From an uncultured Clostridia bacterium (GTDB lineage: Bacteria; Bacillota; Clostridia; Oscillospirales; Acutalibacteraceae), in assembly GCA_947623205.1 (NCBI GenBank), contig CANQGM010000007.1:1-64000 (forward strand): 64,000 bases of DNA. The letters run 5' to 3'. This document shows, piece by piece, positions 33,354 to 41,703 of the stretch. The notes beneath the pieces are model-generated. The model worked only from the letters and a program-made list of their open reading frames with translations, was not told the origin of the DNA and did no database searches. Each line of letters begins with the position of its first letter. Position 1 is the stretch's first letter. The translations under genes and the position numbers were made by a program.

Positions 33354-34280
33354 GTGATAAGAATATCAACCTACATTCATTTTACCAAGGAACAACGAGA
33401 ACAGGCAAGGCGAGTTGACCTTGCCTCTTTTCTTGAAAATCAGGGCGAAAAAATCAAAAAATCAGGCTCGGAGTACGAATGGCTTGACGGATCTCAAAAG
33501 GTCACAATCAGAGGGAATCTATGGTATCATCAATACGAACAGAAAGGCGGAGACGCGGTTGACTTTGTCCGCAGATTTTACAATAAAGACTATGCAGAAG
33601 CGGTTGTAATGCTTTTGAATAATTGCGGCGGTCAAATCATAAACTCACCGCCCGTTGAAAGAGAGCGAAAGCCATTTAAACTGCCGCCGAGGAACGAGAA
33701 AATGAACAGGCTTTTTGCTTATCTGCTGTTGACTCGCGGAATTGATAAGGATGTACTTTATGAGTTTGTGCGGAGAAAAATGATATATGAATCGGCGGAT
33801 TTTCACAACGCGGTATTTGTCGGCTATGATTTATCGGGGAAACCTCGCCACGCTCATAAGCGAGGAACAATGACGAGCAATCCATACAAGGGCAATGTCG
33901 CCGGCAGTCAGCCTGAGTTCAGCTTTCACTTCAACGGCACAAGCGAAAAAATATTTTTGTTTGAGGCTCCTATTGATATGCTGAGCTTTATTTCTATGCA
34001 CAAGGAAGATTGGAAATCTCATTCATATGCTGCATCTTGTTCCGTTTCGGACAGGGTGCTTTTTCAATGCCTTAAAGACAATCCGAATCTCAAAGATGTG
34101 TTTCTCTGCTTTGACAATGATGAGGCAGGTCAGACAGCAAACAAACGCATAGCCGAAAAACTAAACTCAAAGAACATAAAAAATGAAATCCTCATTCCAA
34201 AAAACAAAGATTGGAACGAGGATTTAACTTTAGCTGATAAGGGAGATGAATTTCAATGCCGACAGGGATTATCACTTTAA
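33354..34280 (+). CDS. TOPRIM primase-like protein (DUF3991 type)
   Basis: About 308 residues from GTG 33354; the conserved start appears to be at ISTYIHFTKEQ, and the only good ribosome match (aaggaagtga) would fit an ATA at 33363, so the start is unsure. The N-terminal half has the DUF3991 pattern (VDLASFLENQGEKIKKSGSE, QKGGDAVDFVRRFY). The C-terminal half is a TOPRIM domain with LFEAPIDMLSF (Glu) and VFLCFDNDEAGQTA (DxD). It probably primes replication of the transferred strand. The end overlaps VirD4 by 25 bases. Confidence 0.8.
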   Translation: MIRISTYIHFTKEQREQARRVDLASFLENQGEKIKKSGSEYEWLDGSQKVTIRGNLWYHQYEQKGGDAVDFVRRFYNKDYAEAVVMLLNNCGGQIINSPPVERERKPFKLPPRNEKMNRLFAYLLLTRGIDKDVLYEFVRRKMIYESADFHNAVFVGYDLSGKPRHAHKRGTMTSNPYKGNVAGSQPEFSFHFNGTSEKIFLFEAPIDMLSFISMHKEDWKSHSYAASCSVSDRVLFQCLKDNPNLKDVFLCFDNDEAGQTANKRIAEKLNSKNIKNEILIPKNKDWNEDLTLADKGDEFQCRQGLSL

Positions 34281-36211
34281 TCTCGGCAGCAGGAGCGATG
34301 TTCGCTCTGTTAATAATCATTTCAACAGTCGGCAATCACTACTCTCTCAACCGCATAAAGAGCAAGACAGTCGGACAGGGACAGCACGGCACGGCTCGGT
34401 GGGCAACTAAAAAAGAGATTAAGAGAACCTACAAGCGGATTGATTTTAAGACCGATGAATGGCGTACAAATCCTGAGAGCAGACCAACATCGCAGGGAAT
34501 AGTTGTCGGCTGCAAGAACAGCGGAAAGGGAACAACAGCAATGGTTGATACGGGCGATGTTCACGCTCTGATGATCGGTGCGGCGGGAGTTGGTAAAACT
34601 GCATTCTGGCTTTATCCGTGTATTGAATATGCGTGTGCAACGGGTATGTCATTCTTGTCGACCGACACAAAGGGAGATGTTGTTCGCAACTACGGAACGA
34701 TTGCCGAAAAGTATTACGGTTACAAAATCTCAGTCATAGATTTGCGTAACCCGACGCGCTCCCACGGTAACAATCTTCTTCACCTTGTGAACAAGTATAT
34801 GGACTTATACAAAGCAAATCCCGAACAACTTGTGTACAAAGCGAGAGCGGAAAAATATGCCAAAATCATCTCTAAAACGATTATCCTTTCGGGAATGGAT
34901 TCTGCGTCATTCGGTCAGAACGCCTACTTCTATGATGCGGCTGAGGGCTTACTGACGGCTGCTATCCTGCTTGTTTCCGAATTCTGCGAGCCGGAAGAAA
35001 GGCATATTGTGTCGGTTTTCAAAATCATTCAGGAGCTGCTCGCACCCACGGGTAAAAAGGGAAGAAACCGCTTTCAACAGCTTATGGAGTTTTTGCCCGA
35101 CGACCACAAGGCAAAGTGGTTCGCAGGAGCGGCCCTGAATACAGCCGAGCAGAGTATGTCGAGCGTTATGAGTACGGCGCTTTCAAGACTTAATGCTTTT
35201 CTTGACTCGGAGATGGAGCAGATTTTGTGTTTTGATACGGAAATAGATGCAGAAAGATTTTGTAAGGAGAAAAGTGCGATTTTTATTGTAATGCCGGAGG
35301 AAAATCCCACGACCTTCTTTATGGTGTCGCTTATTATCCAGCAGCTATACCGAGAGATACTGTCCGTTGCCGATGAAAACGGCGGTGTGCTTAAAAACCG
35401 CTGTGTATTCTTCTGTGACGAGTTCGGCACCTTGCCGAAAATTGACTCGGCAGAGATGATGTTTTCAGCCTCACGTTCGAGGCGATTGCAGATAGTTCCG
35501 ATTATTCAATCCTTTGCACAGCTTGAAAAAAATTACGGCAAAGAGGGCGCTGACGTTATCATTGACAACACGCAGCTTACTATCTTCGGCGGCTTTGCTC
35601 CGAACAGCAAAAGCGCGGAAGTGCTGTCAAAAGCCCTCGGCAGTCGTACCGTTATGAGCGGCTCTGTGAGCAAAAGCAAGAACGATCCCTCTCAATCCTT
35701 GCAGATGATTGAGAGGCCTCTTATGACTCCCGACGAGCTTAAATCGCTTCCCAAAGGTACATTTATTGTTATGAAAACAGGCTTTTACCCAATGAAAGTC
35801 AAGCTAAAGCTGTTCTTTAAATGGGGTATTAACTTTGAGGAAAGTTATGAAGTTTTGAAAAACGGCAGCCGTGAGGTTCACTATGCAAACCGCTCGGAAT
35901 TGCTTAACAGCATAATGAAAAAATACTATTCCCATCTTGAACAGCCGGAAACAGAGTCTGACTTTGAAGAAGCAGGCGACGAGAAAAAGAAGAACGAGAA
36001 TCTGAAAACCTCGCCAAACGCCGAACAAAACAATAGTCAAAACGATAATCAAAATGAGGATACTGATAATTTTGAGGAATCAATATCCGAACATCAGGGC
36101 GAGTCAACCGAAGATCTCCAAGCTTCAAGCGTTGAGCAAAATCCAAGCAAGCAAAGAAAAGTGGTTATTAGAACAGAAATACAGCCTCAAGAGGATAACG
36201 GTAATGAGTAG
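34256..36211 (+). CDS. VirD4/TraG type IV coupling protein
   Basis: 651 residues, ATG 34256 with agggagatg. There is one N-terminal membrane helix (about 3-22), Walker A MIGAAGVGKTAFWLYP (about 100-115), Walker B CVFFCDEFGTLPKID (about 382-396) and the late FxxxxFPQIxxQ-type sensor region. The tail (about 560-651) is Glu/Asn/Gln-rich. It delivers the relaxase-DNA complex to the VirB4/TrbL pore. Confidence 0.93.
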   Translation: MPTGIITLISAAGAMFALLIIISTVGNHYSLNRIKSKTVGQGQHGTARWATKKEIKRTYKRIDFKTDEWRTNPESRPTSQGIVVGCKNSGKGTTAMVDTGDVHALMIGAAGVGKTAFWLYPCIEYACATGMSFLSTDTKGDVVRNYGTIAEKYYGYKISVIDLRNPTRSHGNNLLHLVNKYMDLYKANPEQLVYKARAEKYAKIISKTIILSGMDSASFGQNAYFYDAAEGLLTAAILLVSEFCEPEERHIVSVFKIIQELLAPTGKKGRNRFQQLMEFLPDDHKAKWFAGAALNTAEQSMSSVMSTALSRLNAFLDSEMEQILCFDTEIDAERFCKEKSAIFIVMPEENPTTFFMVSLIIQQLYREILSVADENGGVLKNRCVFFCDEFGTLPKIDSAEMMFSASRSRRLQIVPIIQSFAQLEKNYGKEGADVIIDNTQLTIFGGFAPNSKSAEVLSKALGSRTVMSGSVSKSKNDPSQSLQMIERPLMTPDELKSLPKGTFIVMKTGFYPMKVKLKLFFKWGINFEESYEVLKNGSREVHYANRSELLNSIMKKYYSHLEQPETESDFEEAGDEKKKNENLKTSPNAEQNNSQNDNQNEDTDNFEESISEHQGESTEDLQASSVEQNPSKQRKVVIRTEIQPQEDNGNE

Positions 36212-36512
36212 ACTAAGTTTTCTATATCGAATGGACTTGCCGCACAGAGCCGTAGCGGTTTATACCTACCTTTACGATCGTGCAAACAAAAACGGCGAGT
36301 GCTGGCCCTCGGTAAAAACAATAGCAGGCGACATAAAGCTGTCGCCTGCTACCGTTCGCAGAGCTATTAAAGATTTAAAGAAAGCCGGACTGATAAAAAC
36401 CGAGCAAAGATACCGCGAAAAAGGAGGAACGAGTACACTGCTTTTTAAAATGGATTGCATACCTTTTATTAAAAAACATCACTGTGATTCCCACTCCGTG
36501 ACAAATCCTTGA
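36204..36512 (+). CDS. Winged-HTH (replication initiator-like) protein, 3' end at ICE edge
   Basis: 102 residues; ATG 36204 lies in the VirD4 stop. A longer in-frame reading from 36054 has no support. LYRMDLPHRAVAVYTYLYDR, CWPSVKTIAGDIKLSPATVR and IKDLKKAGLIKTEQRY form a winged helix like those of RepA/DnaD-type proteins. The last 15 residues run into the end of tcdA on the other strand (overlap 36469-36512), so this gene is probably cut at the element-chromosome junction. Confidence 0.72.
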   Translation: MSRLSFLYRMDLPHRAVAVYTYLYDRANKNGECWPSVKTIAGDIKLSPATVRRAIKDLKKAGLIKTEQRYREKGGTSTLLFKMDCIPFIKKHHCDSHSVTNP

Positions 36513-37254
36513 TTACCTCACCGGCGATAATCAGGCCTGCCACGGACGGAACGAAAGCATTGCTTCCCGGAACCTGTCGTCGCTGTGTGCATTTTCGCGC
36601 TGTACCCGGCGGACATATACAGTGTGCGCGACAACTGATTGACATATCATCAATGGGAGTTATAGGAGGTTCTTTAGAATATACTACCTTCAGCTTTTTT
36701 ATTGCCCGGCGTTTTAATTCGTAACGCATAATTCTTGCCAGCGGACAGACGGAGGTGTTATAGATATCCGTAACCTCAAAAGCCGTTGGATCGAGCTTAT
36801 TTCCGGCTCCCATAGAGCTGATGATAGGAGTATTGGCAGCGCTTGCATTGATTACAAGGGCAATTTTACCTGTTACCGTGTCAATAGCGTCGATTATGTA
36901 ATCAAATGCGGTAAAGTCAAACTGATCGGCCGTTTCATTGGAGTAAAAGGTTTTATATGTATTTACTACAGCGTCGGGATTGATTTCGTGAATATGCTCT
37001 TCGGCAACGTCAACCTTGTATTTGCCGACCGTTTTGTGTGTAGCGTATATCTGACGATTTATATTGGTAATACAAATTTTATCATCATCTATCAAGTCGA
37101 CTGTTCCCACACCCGAACGGATAAGCGCCTCAACCGCATAGCCGCCGACGCCTCCTATGCCGAACACGGCTACACGCGATTTAGATAGCCTTTCCATCGA
37201 CTCTTTGCCGAATAAAAGCTCTGTTCTTGAAAACTGATTTAACATAGGATACAC
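36469..37254 (-). CDS. tcdA: tRNA threonylcarbamoyladenosine dehydratase
   Basis: 261 residues of the E1-like ThiF/MoeB fold. AVFGIGGVGGYAVEALIRSG is the ATP loop, NINRQIYATH the catalytic Arg segment, and CICPPGTARKC carries paired Cys for zinc. RRQVPGSNAFVPSVAGLIIA is the typical C-terminal signature of TcdA (YgdL), which forms the cyclic ct6A form of A37 in tRNA. It is the last gene of the gshA operon. Its final residues (after IKDLS) overlap the ICE end and may be replaced sequence. Confidence 0.9.
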   Translation of the reverse strand: MYPMLNQFSRTELLFGKESMERLSKSRVAVFGIGGVGGYAVEALIRSGVGTVDLIDDDKICITNINRQIYATHKTVGKYKVDVAEEHIHEINPDAVVNTYKTFYSNETADQFDFTAFDYIIDAIDTVTGKIALVINASAANTPIISSMGAGNKLDPTAFEVTDIYNTSVCPLARIMRYELKRRAIKKLKVVYSKEPPITPIDDMSISCRAHCICPPGTARKCTQRRQVPGSNAFVPSVAGLIIAGEVIKDLSRSGNHSDVF

Positions 37255-37289
37255 AAGTCCTCTTTCGATTATAAGTTGTTAATTTTGAT

Positions 37290-38708
37290 TTAAAGGGATA
37301 CTGTAAGCTCTGATTTTATATCCTCAATTTCTCCGTACTTGAGAATAATATCCTGCAAGTCCACTCCGCTGCCTTTTAACTCAAGCATATTTTTTGCAGG
37401 ATTTGTTCTGAACCTTACTCTGTCATAAAGAGGGGCTAAGAAATTTTCTTCATTAAGTTTTCTTTCGCTGAGCCCCTCGTATGACAGGTCTATGATTTTC
37501 TTAGTGAGAGCATATAGGTTATCTGCGTCTATAAAGCTCGGCAGTCTGCGCCTGATGAGGAGCTTTCTGAGCTCAGGCGCGTTATATCCCCTATGATACA
37601 ATACGCGGTCGTTTTGAAGCAGTCGGGAAAGCTCCTTGACTTTATTCATAAGACCGAGGTGGAAGGCGGCAATACACATACTGTCGTTGATTGGTTGGCA
37701 GCACATACTGCGAAACTCTATTGTTCCTCTATATGTCAAGTCGATAAATTTAAAAGTCCTCAGATATTCAATATCGTCAAGCCTTGGCGTGAACTTAATC
37801 GTTTTATATTCTAAGCCGTCAAAATATTCGCCTGTGACAGACTGCTTGTCGAAATAATCCATAAGCCTTGTCGGTGTGAAATTTATGTATTTATCAGCTC
37901 TCTCAAGACAATAGATAGATGAGGATTCAATGTACGATAGGATCTCGTCAATTGATGAAAACTCATAATCATACATTCCTATATTGTGAGGGTTTATACC
38001 GTGCGTGCTGTTTTCCCAAAACATATCGCGACAGCATAAAAGCTCCTCGTTTTCACCCAAGAGAACTGAATTTGAAAACAGCAAAGCTTTAATCGGTTCG
38101 AGTTTTGAAAATGTGTTGAGAACGAGAGGCAAATCCTCGTAGGATACATCAAGCTGAACCTGGGACGCGCTTGAAAATGTGCCGTATTCCGGATAGCTGT
38201 GAAAAAGCATGGGTAAATCCCTGTATTTTTTATAAGAGCCTAAATGATGAAAAAGCATTCGGTAACGCCCGTTGGGAATCGGTATATTTTGATTGTATTT
38301 GCGGTAGGGGTTTACCCCCATACCCGTCAGAGTATAATTGAATCTTCCGAATTCCTTATTTAGATATTTATAATATTTAAAAAACCGATTTTGAATGTTG
38401 TATAAATTTTTTTCTCTGCCGAATGACAGCTCAAGATTGTTATATGAGCAATCATACGAAAGAATATCTCCTTTTTCAGGACTTTCTGCGGAGTAGATAT
38501 TTCCGTCGTCGTCCTTGCCGGACGGCTTAAAGCCAAACTGATTTATAAAGCTCAATGTGATACTGTGAACGACGTCAAAATCAACAGCGGTTTTTGATAA
38601 GTTCACGATCGGCATTTCAATTTCAACGCCTATGTATTTCTCCGCCTTTTTCTTGGTAGGCTCTATGTATTTTTCATACAATGCCTGTCTTATGACTTCC
38701 CTATCCAT
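37290..38708 (-). CDS. GCS2-type glutamate-cysteine ligase-like enzyme
   Basis: 472 residues. YIGVEIEMPIVNL has the metal-binding ExE of the GCS2 (carboxylate-amine ligase) family, with CSYNNLELSFG, TYRGTIEFRSMCCQPI and a Gly-rich middle. These enzymes join the gamma-carboxyl of glutamate to an amine using ATP. A separate class I GshA is encoded two genes upstream, so this paralogue probably has another acceptor, or performs a second step of a thiol pathway. It lies 16 bases after the amidotransferase gene. Confidence 0.82.
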   Translation of the reverse strand: MDREVIRQALYEKYIEPTKKKAEKYIGVEIEMPIVNLSKTAVDFDVVHSITLSFINQFGFKPSGKDDDGNIYSAESPEKGDILSYDCSYNNLELSFGREKNLYNIQNRFFKYYKYLNKEFGRFNYTLTGMGVNPYRKYNQNIPIPNGRYRMLFHHLGSYKKYRDLPMLFHSYPEYGTFSSASQVQLDVSYEDLPLVLNTFSKLEPIKALLFSNSVLLGENEELLCCRDMFWENSTHGINPHNIGMYDYEFSSIDEILSYIESSSIYCLERADKYINFTPTRLMDYFDKQSVTGEYFDGLEYKTIKFTPRLDDIEYLRTFKFIDLTYRGTIEFRSMCCQPINDSMCIAAFHLGLMNKVKELSRLLQNDRVLYHRGYNAPELRKLLIRRRLPSFIDADNLYALTKKIIDLSYEGLSERKLNEENFLAPLYDRVRFRTNPAKNMLELKGSGVDLQDIILKYGEIEDIKSELTVSL

Positions 38709-38724
38709 ACTTTTTGCAATCTCC

Positions 38725-39498
38725 TTACAAGTTAGAGAAAATTTGATAAAGCAATTTTATTGATTCCTCGTTGTCTGTATACTCGTTTTTATGATTAGTA
38801 CCCTTGAATACCGCCTTGCCGTCTCTGTATGCTAATAAGGTTGTGAACGGAAGCTTTTGCCATTCATCGTGGCTCAGCGGCAGAGTGGAAAAAATTATGC
38901 CGTTTTCGCTTTGCAGATAGTGCAGCGAATCTGTGTAATTTGTGTGTGCGTACATATACTCCCCGTCATAAATCAACAGATTGAGCTTGTTGCCCCGCGA
39001 CATTTCCGACACAATACTATCGACCAGCGAAAAGCGCTCATGCGGTTCGAGCGGCCTATATGCCGCTTCCTGCCTTTTGTTTACCTGTTCAATAATATAA
39101 AGTAATATTCTCTCGCTGTCCGTATCTCCCTTTTGCTGTTTTAAAAATCTGCTCAGCGGCGGATAGTCAAAGATAGTGCCGTTGTGGATCAATGTCCAGC
39201 GACGCGAAAAATTGTCTCTTTTTGAATACGGATGGCAGTTTTTATAATCGACATTTCCGATAGTTGCATAGCGTATATGCGCCAATACTGTTTTTGCATT
39301 AATGGGCAGGGAAAGACGTTCCTTGAGATAGTTGCTTTTAGTCGCCTGAATCGGCTCCTTCTCTATTGAAATATCGTCCCCGTCGGCAACGGCAAGTCCC
39401 CAGCCGTGAGGATGATTATTGCTGTGGCTGTAAAAGCTTTTTAAATAGTCGTTTAAAAATAATTCGTTATTGAAGCATGCGCCAAAAATTTCACACAT
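38725..39498 (-). CDS. Class II glutamine amidotransferase (EgtC/YafJ-like)
   Basis: 257 residues beginning MCEIFGACF, so that Cys2 is the N-terminal nucleophile after Met removal. HPHGWGLAVADG, VLAHIRYATIGNV and WTLIHNGTIFDY are the Ntn-hydrolase glutaminase motifs. YafJ-type proteins and EgtC, a gamma-glutamyl hydrolase of ergothioneine synthesis, share this form. Its place between two glutamate ligases and its 8-base overlap with gshA suggest a role in removing or moving a gamma-glutamyl group. No EgtB or EgtD gene is nearby. Confidence 0.85.
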   Translation of the reverse strand: MCEIFGACFNNELFLNDYLKSFYSHSNNHPHGWGLAVADGDDISIEKEPIQATKSNYLKERLSLPINAKTVLAHIRYATIGNVDYKNCHPYSKRDNFSRRWTLIHNGTIFDYPPLSRFLKQQKGDTDSERILLYIIEQVNKRQEAAYRPLEPHERFSLVDSIVSEMSRGNKLNLLIYDGEYMYAHTNYTDSLHYLQSENGIIFSTLPLSHDEWQKLPFTTLLAYRDGKAVFKGTNHKNEYTDNEESIKLLYQIFSNL

Positions 39499-40789
39499 TT
39501 AAAGCCACCTCCCCGCAATAGCTGTCGGCGTAAGCCAAAGAAAGCCTGAGCCCGTTTTCGACATAATTTTTGCTAAAATTATTTTTTATAACTTCGGCAT
39601 ATCGTTTGTTTTTAACGGTTATTTTCTTCATTTGATTTTTTATGCAGTCAGCCGCGTCGATTTGACCATGCATTACAAAAAAGCTCTCCATATTTTTAAG
39701 AACCTTGAGAGCTGCCGCTCTAACTGACGACCTTTCACCTTGAAATTCTATCGCAGTGTTAATGTCGTATTTTGCGGAATTCTTTGAGTTGATAATTGCT
39801 TCTGTTTGCTCGCTGTCGGAAAAATTTCTGTCCTCAAGAGACATAAGATATATTGTGAGATAGTGAATAAAATTTAAATCCTCTATTTTTACCCCCACGG
39901 GCGACAGCGGATTCAAATCAAGCATACGCAGCTCAATATGATTAACGCCCGTTTGCCTGAGATTTTCCAAAGAGCTTTCCCCGTGCGGCTTGAGTCTGAT
40001 CGGATAGTAAAGCTCTGAAAGCGATTTGATCATACCGCGGTCTACATATATCTGTATGCTGTCGGCGTAGCTCTCGATGCAGTCGTAGTTAAAAACAGGA
40101 ATGAATTTATTCCAGTAACCGATTTCACTGCATCGGGCGGAAGAGTACGGCGTTATTATATCGCGTCCTATTGAATCCTCGCGAAAAAACGAGGAGTCCA
40201 TAATCGGGCTTGCAGCGGTCAAAAATACGATGAGCCAGCTGTATTTCGTGAGCTTTTTGGCAAGCTCCAGATATACGCCGTCCTTATATTTTCTGAAAGA
40301 TCTTTCTTCGTTTTTTTGAAAGCCGATATTAAGAAGACTGTCATCAAACGAAAAATTAAAGTGTATTCCCGAAAAAAGCATTTTTTTCTTTCCGTATTTT
40401 TTGGCGAGATACCGCCTGTAAATTTCTTTTCCCTTTAACATTCCGCTGAAGCTTGCAATAGGAACATCGCTTTCTCCCTTTATGTAAGGAGGCGAAGAAA
40501 ACGGCCATAAAAGCTCACGTCCCGTTTCAAGGCGGCCGAGCGCTTTGACGACCGTCTTATGAAGCTCCGTAAGCCGATTGTAAAGAGCTTGAATACTGTC
40601 GCATACGTCGGTCACGATTTCAACCTGATTTTCGCAGAAGTCGCGATCAATATTCGGATTATTGATAAAGGGATGCCTTGTGTGTGAAAGATATCCTTTT
40701 TCATCGACTCTGAGACTTTCCTTTTCGATTCCGAAAAAGCCTTTAAATACATTCTTTTTTACGTTTGGGTTGTCAAGATCAAAACTCAT
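39491..40789 (-). CDS. gshA: Glutamate-cysteine ligase, class I
   Basis: 432 residues starting MSFDLDNPNVKKNVFKGFFG. GIEKESLRVDEKGYLS is the class I (Glu_cys_ligase) signature at the ATP/metal site; LWPFSSPPYI, LFSGIHFNFSF, PIMDSSFF and HIELRMLDLNPLSPVG follow in the usual order. It makes gamma-glutamylcysteine. It is shorter than the E. coli enzyme (about 518) and has no fused ATP-grasp GshB domain. It is first in a four-gene operon, and a copy of the putative CymR motif (41025-41044) lies upstream. Confidence 0.88.
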   Translation of the reverse strand: MSFDLDNPNVKKNVFKGFFGIEKESLRVDEKGYLSHTRHPFINNPNIDRDFCENQVEIVTDVCDSIQALYNRLTELHKTVVKALGRLETGRELLWPFSSPPYIKGESDVPIASFSGMLKGKEIYRRYLAKKYGKKKMLFSGIHFNFSFDDSLLNIGFQKNEERSFRKYKDGVYLELAKKLTKYSWLIVFLTAASPIMDSSFFREDSIGRDIITPYSSARCSEIGYWNKFIPVFNYDCIESYADSIQIYVDRGMIKSLSELYYPIRLKPHGESSLENLRQTGVNHIELRMLDLNPLSPVGVKIEDLNFIHYLTIYLMSLEDRNFSDSEQTEAIINSKNSAKYDINTAIEFQGERSSVRAAALKVLKNMESFFVMHGQIDAADCIKNQMKKITVKNKRYAEVIKNNFSKNYVENGLRLSLAYADSYCGEVALNV

Positions 40790-41024
40790 AAAATCACCGG
40801 TTCCAATAAGCCGCTATGCCTTTAAATGAATAAACAGCCGGATATCCGGATATTAAATATAATCCGTTCACGGATGCGTCCGCCTCTTAGACGGCGGACG
40901 TCACCGCAGCCTTCGGCGGAGACTGTGATATCCGTCAAAGCTCTATGAGATTGCCTGCTTGTCGCAGAATTAAGCAAGTTCATCAAGCCCGTGCTGTTTA
41001 TATAGCGGAACATTAAAATAGAGA

Positions 41025-41044
41025 AAACATATATAATATATAGG
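41025..41044 (+). promoter_or_regulatory. Putative CymR-like operator, gshA side
   Basis: AAACATATATAATATATAGG matches the 20-base motif found five more times in this cluster (AAACATA and TAGG ends conserved). It overlaps the AT-rich region where the gshA promoter must lie on the minus strand. It is the weakest of the six because AT-rich DNA can match by chance. Confidence 0.45.
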
Positions 41045-41323
41045 TTTAATATGCCATATATTACTCCTTCTTAAATGAAATGTCAAGAGTTATGGATAAA
41101 TAAGTAATATTATTTGCAAAACGGATTTGCCGCCCTATGTTCCTATATAAATTATAACCAAATAGCTTTCGCACAACTTTTAGACGGCAAGCATGAAGAA
41201 CGTTTAACGGAAATAATATACAACAAGCTCAACCGTGAGGCTTTTTGAATTGCGGCTTTGGCTCGTTTTCCCATAAATTTTTTCAAAAGGCATTATTTAA
41301 TTGTCACATCACACAAACTTACT

Positions 41324-41343
41324 AAACATATGAAAATAATAGG
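41324..41343 (+). promoter_or_regulatory. Putative CymR-like operator 1, sulfate transporter
   Basis: AAACATATGAAAATAATAGG ends 10 bases before the -35 box at 41354. It shares 18 of 20 positions with the copy at 41404, so the two flank the promoter as direct repeats. Confidence 0.65.
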
Positions 41344-41353
41344 TAAAAATTTC

Positions 41354-41382
41354 TTGACAAGATAAAACCATCTGAATATAAT
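41354..41382 (+). promoter_or_regulatory. Promoter of the sulfate transport operon
   Basis: TTGACA (41354-41359), 17 bases, TATAAT (41377-41382): consensus sigma-A promoter. The start should be near 41389, giving a leader of about 310 bases before the binding-protein gene. Confidence 0.85.
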
Positions 41383-41403
41383 ATAAGCACGACAAATCAT
41401 AGA

Positions 41404-41423
41404 AAACATACGAAAATAGTAGG
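41404..41423 (+). promoter_or_regulatory. Putative CymR-like operator 2, sulfate transporter
   Basis: AAACATACGAAAATAGTAGG lies about 15 bases downstream of the expected start, where a bound repressor would block transcription. With the copy at 41324 it brackets the promoter. Confidence 0.65.
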
Positions 41424-41516
41424 AAATAAATTAAGCCAATTTCTACTCGATTACTCGTTAATATCCTTTGCTTTGCCGTGTTGATGTTATATTAATAAAG
41501 AAAGGCGGTGCGAGAA

Positions 41517-41627
41517 ATGAATAAAAAGCTTTTCAGGTATTTTTTATTGTTTTTGCGCCACAATTGGAGAAACGGACGAATGTGTAATATCGTATGTATG
41601 TCGGACGGAGGCATATCATACTGTTGA
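41517..41627 (+). CDS. Short Cys-containing leader peptide (36 aa)
   Basis: ATG 41517 has a strong site (aagaaaggcggtg). The peptide has a hydrophobic-basic first half (MNKKLFRYFLLFLRHNW) and a tail with three Cys (MCNIVCMSDGGISYC) ending in Cys-stop. It lies in the leader of the sulfate transport operon, 76 bases before the first gene. A cysteine-responsive leader peptide would fit. The ribosome site and setting support translation, but no attenuator hairpin is obvious, so regulation is a hypothesis. Confidence 0.5.
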   Translation: MNKKLFRYFLLFLRHNWRNGRMCNIVCMSDGGISYC

Positions 41628-41703
41628 ATCGGTTAATTATCAATATCAAACAAATTTTTAATTAATTATTTTAATTACACAATTATGAAATGAGGTTATT
41701 ACA

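Larger units (their letters stand above)
40790..41703. other. Divergent control region between gshA and the sulfate transporter
   Basis: No full-length gene is present. The gshA side holds a GC-rich leader (about 40838-41024) with ccggatatccgg and a perfect hairpin cgtccgcc/ggcggacg. Motif copies lie at 41025, 41324 and 41404, and a promoter at 41354. A short frame with a stop at about 41249 (NQIAFAQLLDGKHEERLTEI) has no start and no recognised family. A 36-residue sORF lies at 41517. Confidence 0.6.

Noticed and set aside
37290..40789. Ergothioneine biosynthesis cluster
   Set aside because: An EgtC-like and an EgtA-like gene are present, but EgtB, EgtD and EgtE are all missing.
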